Assembly: GCF_017115085.1 (NCBI RefSeq)
Contig: NZ_JABXKJ010000256.1
Span: 1-64,000, forward strand
Length of the DNA stretch: 64,000 nt
Source: Nostoc sp. NMS7
Lineage (GTDB): Bacteria > Cyanobacteriota > Cyanobacteriia > Cyanobacteriales > Nostocaceae
Direction of reading: 5' to 3'
Part shown: one piece after another, positions 17,655 to 28,856 of the stretch
How positions within the stretch are numbered: position 1 is the stretch's first letter
Layout of the letters: each line of letters opens with the position of its first letter
Program-made: the position numbers and the translations under genes
The notes under the pieces: generated by a model
Database searches by the model: none
Told to the model about the DNA's origin: nothing
The model's input: the letters and a program-made list of their open reading frames with translations, nothing else

Positions 17655-18866
17655 TCATGCAATAGATTGCCGCTTGAGACGCTTATGAGCGTACATTAAT
17701 TCATCAGACTTGGCGATTAGTTCTTCTAGTGACATATTGCTCTCTAGTGAATAACGCTCTATCCCCATACTCATCGAAAGTTCATAGCTGCGGTTTTGTT
17801 GTTGGTTAAAGTTGGCGATATTTGCTTGCAGACACACTTGAATGCTATCAGCGTTCTGAAAGTAGCTGGAGATGAAAACAACGAACTCATCTCCACCCAA
17901 GCGGGCAACAATATCCGGGTTCGGAAAACTTTGCTTGAGTAATTGAGCAGCATCAACAATCAAGGCATCTCCCATGTCGTGACCAAAGGTGTCGTTAATC
18001 AGTTTTAGCCCATCTAAATCAATAAAGATCACCCAGCAAAAAACTTTCATGCAGTGAACAATTTTTAACTGTTGTTCAGCCAATAAAAAGAAACCACGTC
18101 GGTTATGCAAACCTGTTAGTTCATCGGTTAGCGATAACTGCCTTACTTCCATCTCTGCTTGTTTGCGGTTGCGAACTTCCTGAATGAGTTCCATTTGAGC
18201 GATCACTTGCCGAGTTAGGCGACGCAGTGCATCCAACTGCTCGTGACTTAAAAGACGAGGAGTGGTATCGATCACACACAACACTCCGATGGGAAAACCA
18301 TTGGGTGTAACTAGTGGGACACCAGCATAAAAACGAATTTTGGGATTACCTTTGACTAGGGGATTGTTATTAAAGCGATCGTCCTTCATGGCGTTGGGAA
18401 TCACTAATATATCGTCTGGTTGAAGAATGGCATGGGCGCAAAAACCGAACTCTCTGGGTGTTTCTGTAGCGTTTAGTCCAACCTTAGATTTAAACCATTG
18501 GCGATCGCTATCTACTAAGCTAATTAAAGCAATTGGAGTCTCACAAATGTAGCCAGCCAGAGCAGTTAGGTCATCAAATGCTTGTTCCGGTAGAGTATCC
18601 AGAATATTGTACTCCGCCAATGCTTTGAGCCTTTCTGGTTCATTTTCAGGTAGAAGAAGAGCTGGCGTTTTCACCGATGAGTGTCTGAGCCTTAGCCAGG
18701 GAAGTCTGCTATGCTGGAAATTTTGCAATAACCACCTGATTACCTTTCCAGCATCAAGGCTGCGTGATAGAAACATCTCTGCAATAAAAATCAACATTCG
18801 GTTGAATCTACAGAAATATTGTATTGCATGATGTTCTTCATGCCTTTGGTTTGCTCTGTTGTTCAT
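17655..18866 (-). CDS. GAF-GGDEF protein, probable diguanylate cyclase
   Basis: The 403-residue protein has a GAF domain (about residues 85-225, starting at [19 protein letters not shown]) and a GGDEF domain (about 240-400) with an intact [11 protein letters not shown] active site. It would make cyclic di-GMP from two GTP. The position of the inhibitory I-site reads PNPD where RxxD is usual, so product feedback is probably absent. The first 65 residues are not conserved in type, so a start further in is possible. The GAF resembles those that sense small molecules or bilins but has no obvious bilin cysteine motif. Confidence 0.87.
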   Translation of the reverse strand: MNNRANQRHEEHHAIQYFCRFNRMLIFIAEMFLSRSLDAGKVIRWLLQNFQHSRLPWLRLRHSSVKTPALLLPENEPERLKALAEYNILDTLPEQAFDDLTALAGYICETPIALISLVDSDRQWFKSKVGLNATETPREFGFCAHAILQPDDILVIPNAMKDDRFNNNPLVKGNPKIRFYAGVPLVTPNGFPIGVLCVIDTTPRLLSHEQLDALRRLTRQVIAQMELIQEVRNRKQAEMEVRQLSLTDELTGLHNRRGFFLLAEQQLKIVHCMKVFCWVIFIDLDGLKLINDTFGHDMGDALIVDAAQLLKQSFPNPDIVARLGGDEFVVFISSYFQNADSIQVCLQANIANFNQQQNRSYELSMSMGIERYSLESNMSLEELIAKSDELMYAHKRLKRQSIA

Positions 18867-19045
18867 ATCACCCTAACTTTCACTGGAGAAATTCCCTGAC
18901 TATATAGATGCTTACAAGCTCTTTTGCCCCAATTCAGGTTGGAAATTATCAGTATATGCGAAAAATTATCAAAGTTTATTATACTGGCAGAGTTCTTCGT
19001 CACAACTTGACATTTTTGATCTCGCTATTTTCTATAGATGCACAG

Positions 19046-19080
19046 AAGTTGCCAGGGACGGCTTCCAACCCTGGCAACTT
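19046..19080. terminator. Strong hairpin, terminator-like
   Basis: AAGTTGCCAGGG at 19046-19057 pairs perfectly with CCCTGGCAACTT at 19069-19080 across an 11-base loop. It lies downstream of the small membrane protein gene on the minus strand. No long T run follows, so it may be a structural repeat and not a true intrinsic terminator. Confidence 0.5.
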
Positions 19081-19135
19081 CTCCTTCACGTCTGTTCTCT
19101 ACTGGAGAAATTTCCAGTATCAGATCAGGCTCGAA

Positions 19136-19369
19136 TTAGTCTTTATAATATGACTCCAAAATTCCACTGCGAATCATTAGTTGCGGCCAAAACAACACAA
19201 AAAATCCCATCCAGGTGACTACAGGGATGGAGACGAGAACTGTTAGCCAGATAGTTTTAAATAGTAACCAGCTACCACCAATCAGTGTTACACCTGTGAG
19301 AACTATAGACCAGGGCTGGCACCACCAAGGTTTGTAATTCCAAGGACTTACGGGCTTTTGTTCAGACAT
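19136..19369 (-). CDS. Small two-helix membrane protein conserved in cyanobacteria (DUF6737-like)
   Basis: This 77-residue protein begins MSEQKPVSPWNYKPWWCQPW and has two hydrophobic segments (about residues 20-38 and 45-62), then a short tail. The Trp-rich beginning and layout fit a small family I know from cyanobacteria, listed I think as DUF6737. No function is known. The ATG at 19369 is preceded by a weak purine stretch. It stands alone between a GAF-GGDEF gene and a repeat-rich gap. Confidence 0.7.
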   Translation of the reverse strand: MSEQKPVSPWNYKPWWCQPWSIVLTGVTLIGGSWLLFKTIWLTVLVSIPVVTWMGFFVLFWPQLMIRSGILESYYKD

Positions 19370-19973
19370 TGGTAAACTCCAAATTTTCCTGGTGATAAAT
19401 TACCAATTTACAACACAAAAACCGAGGTAAAACCTGCATTTAGTGATAACTCATATCTGGGACGATATATACAAAACAAAACTTCCACTGGCAAAATCAT
19501 CGGAATACACGGGATGCGGGAAATGATTGCGGCTGTTAGGGTCGAGGTGTGCATTACTGCATCACCCCTCCCAAGCCGTTACGAATCAACATCCGCTAGG
19601 GTTTTATCTCTTAAGAATCGAGGGTGTCTTTAGACCTGAGAGTGTCAAAAACTTGGAATTAACCGTGGTTTACAAACCAGAGATTTAAGCCTTGGTTTTC
19701 GGCTCTAATTATATTTAACCACTAAACTTGCTTAATTTTCTGAAGGTTAGATAGTTTTAGTTAGGTTTTTAACAATTTAGTATTACTCTATTTTTTGTAG
19801 GACTTACGCATCAGGTACGAAATGTAGGGGCAATTCATGAATTGCCCCTACGGTAAATCAAGGGTTTCACTGCCTTTTTGCGTAAATCCTGTTTTGGTAG
19901 CTTTGTCCAGATTTCTATGAGCGGTAAACAAGCTACGAACATATTCCGCAACTCTTGCCTAGCAATCTGTAGC
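19370..19973. other. Gene-free gap with one family B repeat
   Basis: This 604-base gap is AT-rich and has no open frame with a good start. The only structure is the inverted-repeat element at 19799-19890. The first part probably holds the promoter of the small membrane protein gene. Confidence 0.6.
19799..19890. repeat. MITE-like element, family B (AGGACTTACGCA ends)
   Basis: The ends AGGACTTACGCA (19799-19810) and TGCGTAAATCCT (19879-19890) are inverted repeats. In the middle is a perfect 28-base palindrome at 19824-19851 that begins GTAGGGGCAATTCA. Two further elements with the same ends lie at 29825-29937 and 30018-30149. No transposase is encoded. Confidence 0.8.
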
Positions 19974-20942
19974 TTAGGAAAGTACTGGTTGTGCTTCCAA
20001 CTTCTCGGCTTTGTTCTTCAAGATGGTTGGTAATTCGCTGCTGAATGCCTCGCCTTCAACCACTTGTGATCGGAAACCATCGGGACCAACTGGAACATCA
20101 CCTGTGATAGTGGTGCGATAGAGGACGCGCTCGACTTCCAGATGATCCAGATCCTGAGGGGCTAAATGCGCGGTGGCGCGGTTATCCCAGAAGGCAATGT
20201 CACCGTTGTTCCAACGGAAGCGGGTGGTGTAGGCGGGCTTGGTGATCTGGTTGAAGAACAACTCAAGCAGCAGGTCGCTCTCTTGTCGTGACACGTCAAG
20301 AATGTGCGAGGTGAAGCCAGGGTTCACGTACAATGCGCGTTCACCTGTCTCAGGATGAACCCTGACTACTGGATGGTGAGAAACGAGTGGATTGGCTGCG
20401 ATGCGCTGGGCAATCTTGCTGTTGCTGGGTAGATTCAAACGCGCATTAAAGCGATGTTCGGCTTTCAATGTGTCTGCTAGCGCTTTCAGTGGTGCTGATA
20501 GACCCTCGTAGGCTGCGACTAGATTAGTCCACTGTGTGTCACCACCAAAACTGGGGACGTTAACCGCACGCAAAATCGACGCCGCAGGTGGGTTGACAAC
20601 GGCTGTCACATCGGTGTGCCAGCGACTCTCGTAGCTAGAACGCCGCAGACCATTGCGCCGCTCGTAACGGCTGCGGTCAATCGGCAGGATTTCTGAGAAG
20701 CCTTCAATTGGCTCATCTTCGTGCGGATGCGCGTAGGTAACTTCGCCGAAACGAGCCGTGAACGCAACTTGTGCAGCATGATCGATGTTCTGACCGCGAA
20801 AGAACACGACTTTCCACTTCAATAGTGCTTGACGAATTTCTTTGACTGCATCATCGTGCAAAGGACGCGACAGGTCTACGCCACTGATTTGGGCACCGAT
20901 GAAACCGGCTACCTGTTTGACTTCAATGTGTTTGTTGCTCAT
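19974..20942 (-). CDS. TauD/TfdA family Fe(II)/2-oxoglutarate dioxygenase
   Basis: The 322-residue enzyme belongs to the taurine dioxygenase family, which hydroxylates a small substrate with O2 and 2-oxoglutarate. The metal triad is visible: His109 and Asp111 in WHTDVTA and His259 in RATAHLAPQ, with the 2-oxoglutarate-binding Arg in VERVLYRTT. The length fits. A good ribosome site (GGAG) lies eight bases before ATG 20942. The gene is richer in G and C than its neighbours and has no sulfonate transporter beside it, which hints at horizontal transfer. Taurine, an alkyl sulfate or another acid could be the substrate. Confidence 0.88.
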   Translation of the reverse strand: MSNKHIEVKQVAGFIGAQISGVDLSRPLHDDAVKEIRQALLKWKVVFFRGQNIDHAAQVAFTARFGEVTYAHPHEDEPIEGFSEILPIDRSRYERRNGLRRSSYESRWHTDVTAVVNPPAASILRAVNVPSFGGDTQWTNLVAAYEGLSAPLKALADTLKAEHRFNARLNLPSNSKIAQRIAANPLVSHHPVVRVHPETGERALYVNPGFTSHILDVSRQESDLLLELFFNQITKPAYTTRFRWNNGDIAFWDNRATAHLAPQDLDHLEVERVLYRTTITGDVPVGPDGFRSQVVEGEAFSSELPTILKNKAEKLEAQPVLS

Positions 20943-21440
20943 GTGAATTCTCCATAGTTTGATCTATAGGGCAATGTTTGCAGTCGTCCGTTTCCTTTGG
21001 TATGTTGCTTGCACTTAATGGCTACATATTTAAGGAAGCGATCGCATCTGAAAAGTATTATACGATAAATCGATAGATTTGCAGTAGTATAGAATTGCCG
21101 TATTTTAGACTGCCCGAACAACGGTCGATTTAGTTAAGGGACTTCCAAGAAATAAATTACAAAACCATTACATGTAGCGCTCCGTTTCTCCCTACAGCCC
21201 TTCTCCTAAAGGAGACGCTACGCGAAGGGCATCCTACGGCAGGCGCTAGCCTCTCACGAGAGGGAGAAGGGGAGACGCTTTAGCGCAACGGTGGCTTTGC
21301 CTTTGCTCAGTTTCAGTCCTTCGACAGGCTCAGGAACCATTGGGGTTTAAATAAGAGTCTGTTCGCGAAGATCGTGCCGTAGGCAAAATGTCTTTAATGT
21401 AAAAATTTTGAATGCGTGAATTTTGAATTGTTAACTTGTT
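20943..21440. other. Gap with degenerate palindromic repeats
   Basis: No gene is seen. Bases 21145-21300 hold nested inverted repeats of the CTACGCGAAGGGC and CTCTCACGAGAGGG type, like those scattered between genes elsewhere in the window. The part next to 20942 must hold the promoter of the dioxygenase gene. Confidence 0.55.
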
Positions 21441-23492
<2,052 letters not shown>

Positions 23493-23743
23493 TCAGAACT
23501 CAGGAGTCAGAATTCAGGATGAATTCTGTACGAGTGGATGATAGCGCAGCTTTAGCTTATCTGGAGCGTGTGAATATTGGTTAAAACCGTACTTCATCCC
23601 GCTACGCGCTTTCGCCCCTGGCGGTCACTAACTTGTGCCGAAGTGTAGGCGAAACTAGTATTAAATATTCCTCCTGATTAAAACTCTATCCCTTTATGAA
23701 TAGAGTATTCACCAATTCTGAATTCTGTATTCTGACTACTGAT

Positions 23744-24148
23744 TTATTTCATAGATGCCAAAGTCCGGTGTCCAATTATTCCGTCTGCTCTTAACCCTTT
23801 AGACTTCTGAAATTTCATCACGGCTGAACGTGTGTTGTTATCAAAGACACCAGTCACATTTGCAGTATAGAATCCTTGCTGTTTTAAAGAATTCTGAGCA
23901 GTTTTGACTGCCTCTCCTCTGCTACCTACTCTCAGCACGTCACTATGGTTTGCCATACTATTAGACCTGTGCTTGGCATGAACCCTTTGGACAGCATTAG
24001 GCTTTTTCATGGTGTTGCCCTGCTGCATATTTTGAGCAACGTAGGAAGCAGTAGTCGGATTGTCGCTTTTATTATTGGTTAAAGAGTAAGCAGGCATAGC
24101 AGCGGCTAAAGTCAAGGCAGGGAGCAAAGCAAGTAATTTCCAATTCAT
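23744..24148 (-). CDS. Exported peptidoglycan-binding domain protein
   Basis: The 134-residue protein has a signal peptide (cleavage near PAYS, residue 22) and a basic, Asn-rich linker. It ends in one PG_binding_1 domain (about 70-134) with GSRGEAVKTAQNSLKQQGFY and DGIIGHRTLASMK. The domain binds cell-wall peptide chains. No catalytic domain is attached, so the protein probably acts as a small wall-binding factor. ATG 24148 has AGGAAC upstream on the coding strand. Confidence 0.85.
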   Translation of the reverse strand: MNWKLLALLPALTLAAAMPAYSLTNNKSDNPTTASYVAQNMQQGNTMKKPNAVQRVHAKHRSNSMANHSDVLRVGSRGEAVKTAQNSLKQQGFYTANVTGVFDNNTRSAVMKFQKSKGLRADGIIGHRTLASMK

Positions 24149-24730
24149 CTTTTTGTTCCTTCTAACTATGAGAATTATTAAATTTTGATTAGAAGAGTCA
24201 TCCTAATAAGGGTTAGTGCCTTATAGTGATTCTTCTATGTAGACTCTGGTGTGTGGGTTTAGTATAGAGTGAGCCTATCTTTTAACCCAGAGCTTTAGCA
24301 TCACACATTATATTGACAGAGCTATGGCAACATTGTGACAAAAGCATGACACTAATTTATTTAGAATTGTGTCGCAATTTTTACTTCCGCCCTGCGATAC
24401 TAGCACAGCGCGGCGGAAATAAACATAAGATCAAACCTCACCCTCAATCCCTCTCCTTAGTAAGGCTACGGTGTATACATAAGTCAAATTACCCTCCTTA
24501 ATCCCCCCGATATATTGGGGGGAAACAGGAATCTAGTTCCCTCCCCTTTATAAGGAGAGGGTTAGGGTGGGGTAATTTAGCGGAACAGGTCGGCGGAAAT
24601 AAACCACCTATTCAAAATCAATACTTCTCTACGAGAGGCTGCGCCAACGACAAGCTCAGTAACCATGAAACGCTTACTCTGTATTCATTTTGAATTTTGA
24701 ATTTTGAATTTTGAATTACGCCTTGCGGTA
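24149..24730. other. Gene-free gap with repeats
   Basis: No credible gene is seen in these 582 bases. They hold an imperfect inverted repeat of the CCCTCTCCTTA type (about 24440-24565), one ACTTCTCTACGAGAGGCTGC repeat with AAGCTCAGTAACC (24625-24665), and a run of TTTTGAA units (about 24686-24717) before the end of the NDH-2 gene. The right promoter of the peptidoglycan-binding protein gene is probably at 24150-24260. Confidence 0.6.
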
Positions 24731-26098
24731 CTAGTCCCTTTTCTGTTCATCACCTAACATTTTCAATAATTTTCTGGCAACTAAAACGCCCACAACTCCA
24801 GCACCAACTAATTCCACCGCTTGCACCACTTTTTTCCCTACATCTTGAGGGTTGAGGTGGTGATGAAAAATCTCTTCATCCACCCATTCAGTTGTGGCTT
24901 TGAAATCATGAATTGCTGTTGGCAATAGCGTTAAATAAGTGCCGTGACGAATTAAATGTCCGGGTTCGCCTGCAACTTCAAAAACATTGAATAAGTTAGC
25001 AGCAGCCTCATTTATCCCCAATTTCAACAAAGTTCCACGGATGTTAACCTGAGCTGGTTTGAGGTCTTTTCCCAACGCTAATGCTTTCAAATTACTGGCA
25101 ATATTAGCCCCTTGTTGATAAGCCACTTGAGCTGTAGGTGGTAGCGAATTATCCTGAACTGCCACACAATCACCACCGGCAAAAACTTCTGGAAAGTCGA
25201 GCAATTGCATGGTAGAAGTAACTAGGAGGCGATCGCGATGATCTCGATGTTCTTTGGAAATTGGCAAATCTTTAATCAGTGGATGGGTAGAAGTCCCAGC
25301 TGTCCAGATTGTAGTATATGTTGCTAATGTCTCGATTTGCTGATTGCGCTTATATTCAATTGCGTTGGGATGGATAGCAGTGGCTTCTGCTCCCGTGAGT
25401 AGTTCAATTGGCACAGCGCGTTTCTGCAATTCCCGTTCGGCAATTTCACGTAAGGGGTCATTAATATCACCATTAAGGATTTGTTTACCGGGATTGAGCA
25501 ATACCACGTGAATTTCACTCTGATTGCCTCCTAAAGCGCTATACCAATGTGGGAGGAAATCAGCTAAAGTTGCTGCCATTTCTACACCGGAAGCACCACC
25601 ACCAACCACGACTACTGTTAACAGTTTTCGGCGTTGTTCTAAATCTTCAGTTTGCACTGCTTGTTGTAAACGATCGCGTAAATGCCGCTCCAGAGCGATC
25701 GCATCTTCTTGCGTCCAGAAAGGAAAGGCATTTTCTTTGGCTCCCTCAACTTGATGATAGGTAGTAACGCTGCCCAAAGCTAATACTAAGTTGCTGTAAT
25801 TGTAGGAGTTTCCCGAAGTTAATTTGACTGCCTTTTGATCTAAGTCTATCGACTCCACTGTATCTTGAACAAAGATCACACCACTACCTTTAAGTAATTC
25901 CGAAAAACCTGGGACTACTTGCAAGGTATCCATCTCGCCATCGAAATATTCATAGAGTAACGGCTTAAAGCAAAAGCGCTCCTCTTTATCAATCAAAATC
26001 ACAGAGCGAGGATAATGTTCGTGAGCTAAGTGCAAGGCTGTAAATAGCCCTGCAAAGCCACCACCGACAATCACAGTTTGATAAACTGGGGTGTTCAT
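24731..26098 (-). CDS. ndb: Type II NADH dehydrogenase (NDH-2)
   Basis: The 455-residue flavoprotein oxidises NAD(P)H and reduces quinone without pumping protons. Two Rossmann motifs are visible: VIVGGGFAGLF near residue 9 for FAD and VVVVGGGASGVEMA near residue 165 for NADH. The later block VFAGGDCVAV is the second FAD contact. The C-terminus has an amphipathic or weakly hydrophobic stretch (GAGVVGVLVARKLLKML) that may hold it to the membrane. It lies 56 bases after the last small gene of the oxidase cluster on the same strand, so it may feed quinol to that oxidase. Confidence 0.88.
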   Translation of the reverse strand: MNTPVYQTVIVGGGFAGLFTALHLAHEHYPRSVILIDKEERFCFKPLLYEYFDGEMDTLQVVPGFSELLKGSGVIFVQDTVESIDLDQKAVKLTSGNSYNYSNLVLALGSVTTYHQVEGAKENAFPFWTQEDAIALERHLRDRLQQAVQTEDLEQRRKLLTVVVVGGGASGVEMAATLADFLPHWYSALGGNQSEIHVVLLNPGKQILNGDINDPLREIAERELQKRAVPIELLTGAEATAIHPNAIEYKRNQQIETLATYTTIWTAGTSTHPLIKDLPISKEHRDHRDRLLVTSTMQLLDFPEVFAGGDCVAVQDNSLPPTAQVAYQQGANIASNLKALALGKDLKPAQVNIRGTLLKLGINEAAANLFNVFEVAGEPGHLIRHGTYLTLLPTAIHDFKATTEWVDEEIFHHHLNPQDVGKKVVQAVELVGAGVVGVLVARKLLKMLGDEQKRD

Positions 26099-26154
26099 AT
26101 AATCCCTTGCAAATATTGTGAAATCAGGATGTTCAATTAATCAGAGCTTCTCTA

Positions 26155-26400
26155 CTATAGGAATAAAAACAAAGCAATCAAACTAACGCTGAGGATCACA
26201 GCCAATCCAATCGCGTATTCAACTCTGCGACTAAAAAATCCTACAGCAGCAACCAAGGCGATCGCTAGCCCGATAATGCCAATATATTGCTCTTTTTGTA
26301 AATCGTGTGCAATTAGTGGGTCTTTTCCTGGTGGTGCAGTTTCTTGAACTGCTTTTGGGGCGCGTTCTGACGCTGGTATTTCTTGGATGAATAAATTCAT
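26155..26400 (-). CDS. Small membrane protein of the oxidase cluster
   Basis: The 81-residue protein has a polar start with KAVQETAPPGKDPLIAHDL and two hydrophobic segments (about residues 38-57 and 61-80) close together at the end. It sits between subunit III and the NDH-2 gene with short gaps, so it is probably cotranscribed. Its size and position suggest a small oxidase subunit (IV-like) or an assembly partner. I do not recognise a named family. Confidence 0.7.
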   Translation of the reverse strand: MNLFIQEIPASERAPKAVQETAPPGKDPLIAHDLQKEQYIGIIGLAIALVAAVGFFSRRVEYAIGLAVILSVSLIALFLFL

Positions 26401-26438
26401 AAAGTTACTCCTGAAAATGCTTGGTTAACTGAAGATTT

Positions 26439-27104
26439 TTATGCCCGCCAAAGATAGAGAAGGGAGAAAAGGAAAACCCAAACTACATCAACAAAGTGCC
26501 AAAATAATGTGGTTGCACTTGTACCGAAGTGAGTCTGATTATAATTGCCTGGAATAAATGAGCGAATCAGCATAATTATCTGAAGCACAACACCAGCCAG
26601 AACGTGTAAACCGTGGAAACCTGTCAGCAAGTAAAATGTGGAACCAACTAATCCTGTAGTGAGCTGAAAATCGAGATTTTTCCACTCAATTAATAGACCA
26701 ATTAGGAAGTAGATTCCCATTGCGATCGTGAGCAGCCACAGCCAGCGAAATTTACTGAGTTGATTACGCTTGAGAGCATTTTCTGCTGGTTGAATAATAA
26801 AGCTACTCGAAAGCAGTACTACCGTGTTAATAATCACAAAGGTAGACAATTCTGGCCCAGAAATACCGGGTGGTAGCCAGTTAGTAGTATTCAGTCGCAG
26901 AGCAACATAAGTAAAGATAAAACTCAAAAAGATGATGCTCTCTGACAGCAGGAACACGGTAAACCCGAACATCCCTTTACCATGATGATCTTCATGACTC
27001 CCACCACCACTTGGCAGGAAGCGCTGCAACCAATTTGGTAGGCGTAGCCGCCACTTTTCAAAACGGATCGGACTTTCATCTAGATGAATGGGGCGAGGTT
27101 GCAT
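26439..27104 (-). CDS. ctaE: Haem-copper oxidase subunit III
   Basis: This 221-residue protein has five membrane segments, as is usual in the shorter bacterial subunit III. It has typical blocks: FGFTVFLLSESIIFLSFIF near residue 47, GFHGLHVLAGV near 163 and HFVDVVWVFLFSLLYL at the end. It stabilises the oxidase core. The gene follows subunit I by 96 bases on the same strand, the classic ctaCDE order. Confidence 0.92.
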   Translation of the reverse strand: MQPRPIHLDESPIRFEKWRLRLPNWLQRFLPSGGGSHEDHHGKGMFGFTVFLLSESIIFLSFIFTYVALRLNTTNWLPPGISGPELSTFVIINTVVLLSSSFIIQPAENALKRNQLSKFRWLWLLTIAMGIYFLIGLLIEWKNLDFQLTTGLVGSTFYLLTGFHGLHVLAGVVLQIIMLIRSFIPGNYNQTHFGTSATTLFWHFVDVVWVFLFSLLYLWRA

Positions 27105-27200
27105 AATTCAGCTGGGGCACTTGTACTGAGCGAAGTCGAAGTATTGGGCATTGTCTCCTTTGATCCTCAGTAATCAGTAAAAGGTGTTAGTGTTTTATCC

Positions 27201-28856
27201 TTACTCACCGTGATCAGAATTTACTATTACTGAGTATTTTGGATCGCCATAGTCGTAGGGGGGTCTTGTAACAATCGGAATCTCTGCAAAGTTATCTCGT
27301 GGAGGTGGTGAAGTGGTTGTCCATTCCAATCCAGTAGCGTGCCAAGGATTATCAACCGCCCTTGGACCGTATAGCCAAGAACCGACAATATTGGCAATAA
27401 AGGGCAGAGTAGATACTCCCAGCAAGAATGCCGCCAGACTAGCGATGACGTTCCATCCTTGATACCGTGGATCGTAGGAAGAGACTCGGCGCAACATCCC
27501 TTGCAAACCTAACGGGTGCATGGAGAAGAAGGTAATATTGGCAGGGATAAAGGTCAGCCAAAAATGCAGCTTGCCCCAACCTTCAGCGTACATCCTTCCA
27601 GTTATTTTGGGAAACCAGAAATAAATGGCTGCGAAGATTGCCATCGTGATCGTGTTGAAGACGATGTAATGGAAGTGACCTACTACAAAATAGGTGTTGT
27701 TGACGTGAATATCAAAGGGCGTTGCAGCCAGCATCACACCAGTAACGCCACCGAAAATAAACATCGCTGCTGCTCCCATCGCAAATAGCATTGGTGTTTC
27801 TAAATGCAGCTTGCTTTTCCAGATAGTGGCAGTCCAAGCAAATGCCTTCACCCCAGTCGGGATGGAAACTAGCATCGATGTAAACATAAAAGTCATCCGC
27901 ATCCAGCCAGGGGTAGCACTGGTGAACATGTGATGCACCCAAACGAAGATGCTGACAACAGCGATACCTAATGAGGCGATCGCAACTGACCGATAGCCAA
28001 ACAAAGGATTCCGGGAAAAGGCTGGCAAAACCTCCGCAATAATACCGAAGGCTGGTAGTGCCATGATATAAACTGCCGGGTGAGAATAGAACCAGAATAA
28101 ATGCTGGTAGATGATGGGATCGCCACCTTCTTCAGGTTTGAAGAATTGCGTACCGAAAGCGAGGTCAAACAACAGCAGGATCAATGCACCTGTCAAGGCT
28201 GGTAAATTAATTAGCTGCAACAATTGGGCACTGAGAACCGACCAAACAAACACAGGCATTCGGAAAAACGTCATCCCTGGCGATCGCATCCAAAAGATCG
28301 TAGTCACAAAATTGACAGCCCCCATGATCGAAGAAATGCCGATCAATATTAGACTGACGATCCAAATGAATTCACCGTTAATTAATTGTCCGGGGGGAAA
28401 TTGCAGGCTGACTGGTGGATAAGACCACCAACCTGCCTGTGCAGTCCCATTGGGTAGCAAAAAGCTCGATATTAACAAAATACCTGCTGGTGGCAAAATC
28501 CAAAAGGAGATGGCATTAAGTAAAGGAAACGCCATATCCCGCGCCCCAATCATTAACGGCACTAAGTAGTTAGAAAGTCCGGCATTGAAGGGGATAATCC
28601 ACAGGAAAATCATGATTGTCCCGTGCATGGTGAACAAGCCGTTATAAAAGGGGCGATCAACCAAATTTGATTCGGGGGTGAGGAGTTCGGCACGAATAAT
28701 CATCGCCAACAGCCCACCAATCAGGAAGAAAATAAACGTCATCACCATGTACTGAACACCGATCACCTTATGATCGGTGCTAAAGCTGAAATATTGCCGC
28801 CAGTTATCAAGAGGCTCTCTATCCTCGGCGATCGCTTCACTGAATTCATGTGTCAT
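27201..28856 (-). CDS. ctaD: Haem-copper oxidase subunit I, A2-like
   Basis: This is the 551-residue catalytic subunit. Haem and copper ligands are present: His in MHGTIMIF, the CuB block WFYSHPAVYIM with its cross-linked Tyr, the pair VHHMF, and the two His of VGHFHYIVF. The HPEVY glutamate of A1-type enzymes is Ala, and Tyr-Ser precede it (YSHPAVY), which is the A2 pattern. Twelve membrane helices are visible. The gene overlaps the end of subunit II by 11 bases. Together with the CuA-less subunit II, this suggests an oxidase that takes electrons from quinol. Confidence 0.93.
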   Translation of the reverse strand: MTHEFSEAIAEDREPLDNWRQYFSFSTDHKVIGVQYMVMTFIFFLIGGLLAMIIRAELLTPESNLVDRPFYNGLFTMHGTIMIFLWIIPFNAGLSNYLVPLMIGARDMAFPLLNAISFWILPPAGILLISSFLLPNGTAQAGWWSYPPVSLQFPPGQLINGEFIWIVSLILIGISSIMGAVNFVTTIFWMRSPGMTFFRMPVFVWSVLSAQLLQLINLPALTGALILLLFDLAFGTQFFKPEEGGDPIIYQHLFWFYSHPAVYIMALPAFGIIAEVLPAFSRNPLFGYRSVAIASLGIAVVSIFVWVHHMFTSATPGWMRMTFMFTSMLVSIPTGVKAFAWTATIWKSKLHLETPMLFAMGAAAMFIFGGVTGVMLAATPFDIHVNNTYFVVGHFHYIVFNTITMAIFAAIYFWFPKITGRMYAEGWGKLHFWLTFIPANITFFSMHPLGLQGMLRRVSSYDPRYQGWNVIASLAAFLLGVSTLPFIANIVGSWLYGPRAVDNPWHATGLEWTTTSPPPRDNFAEIPIVTRPPYDYGDPKYSVIVNSDHGE

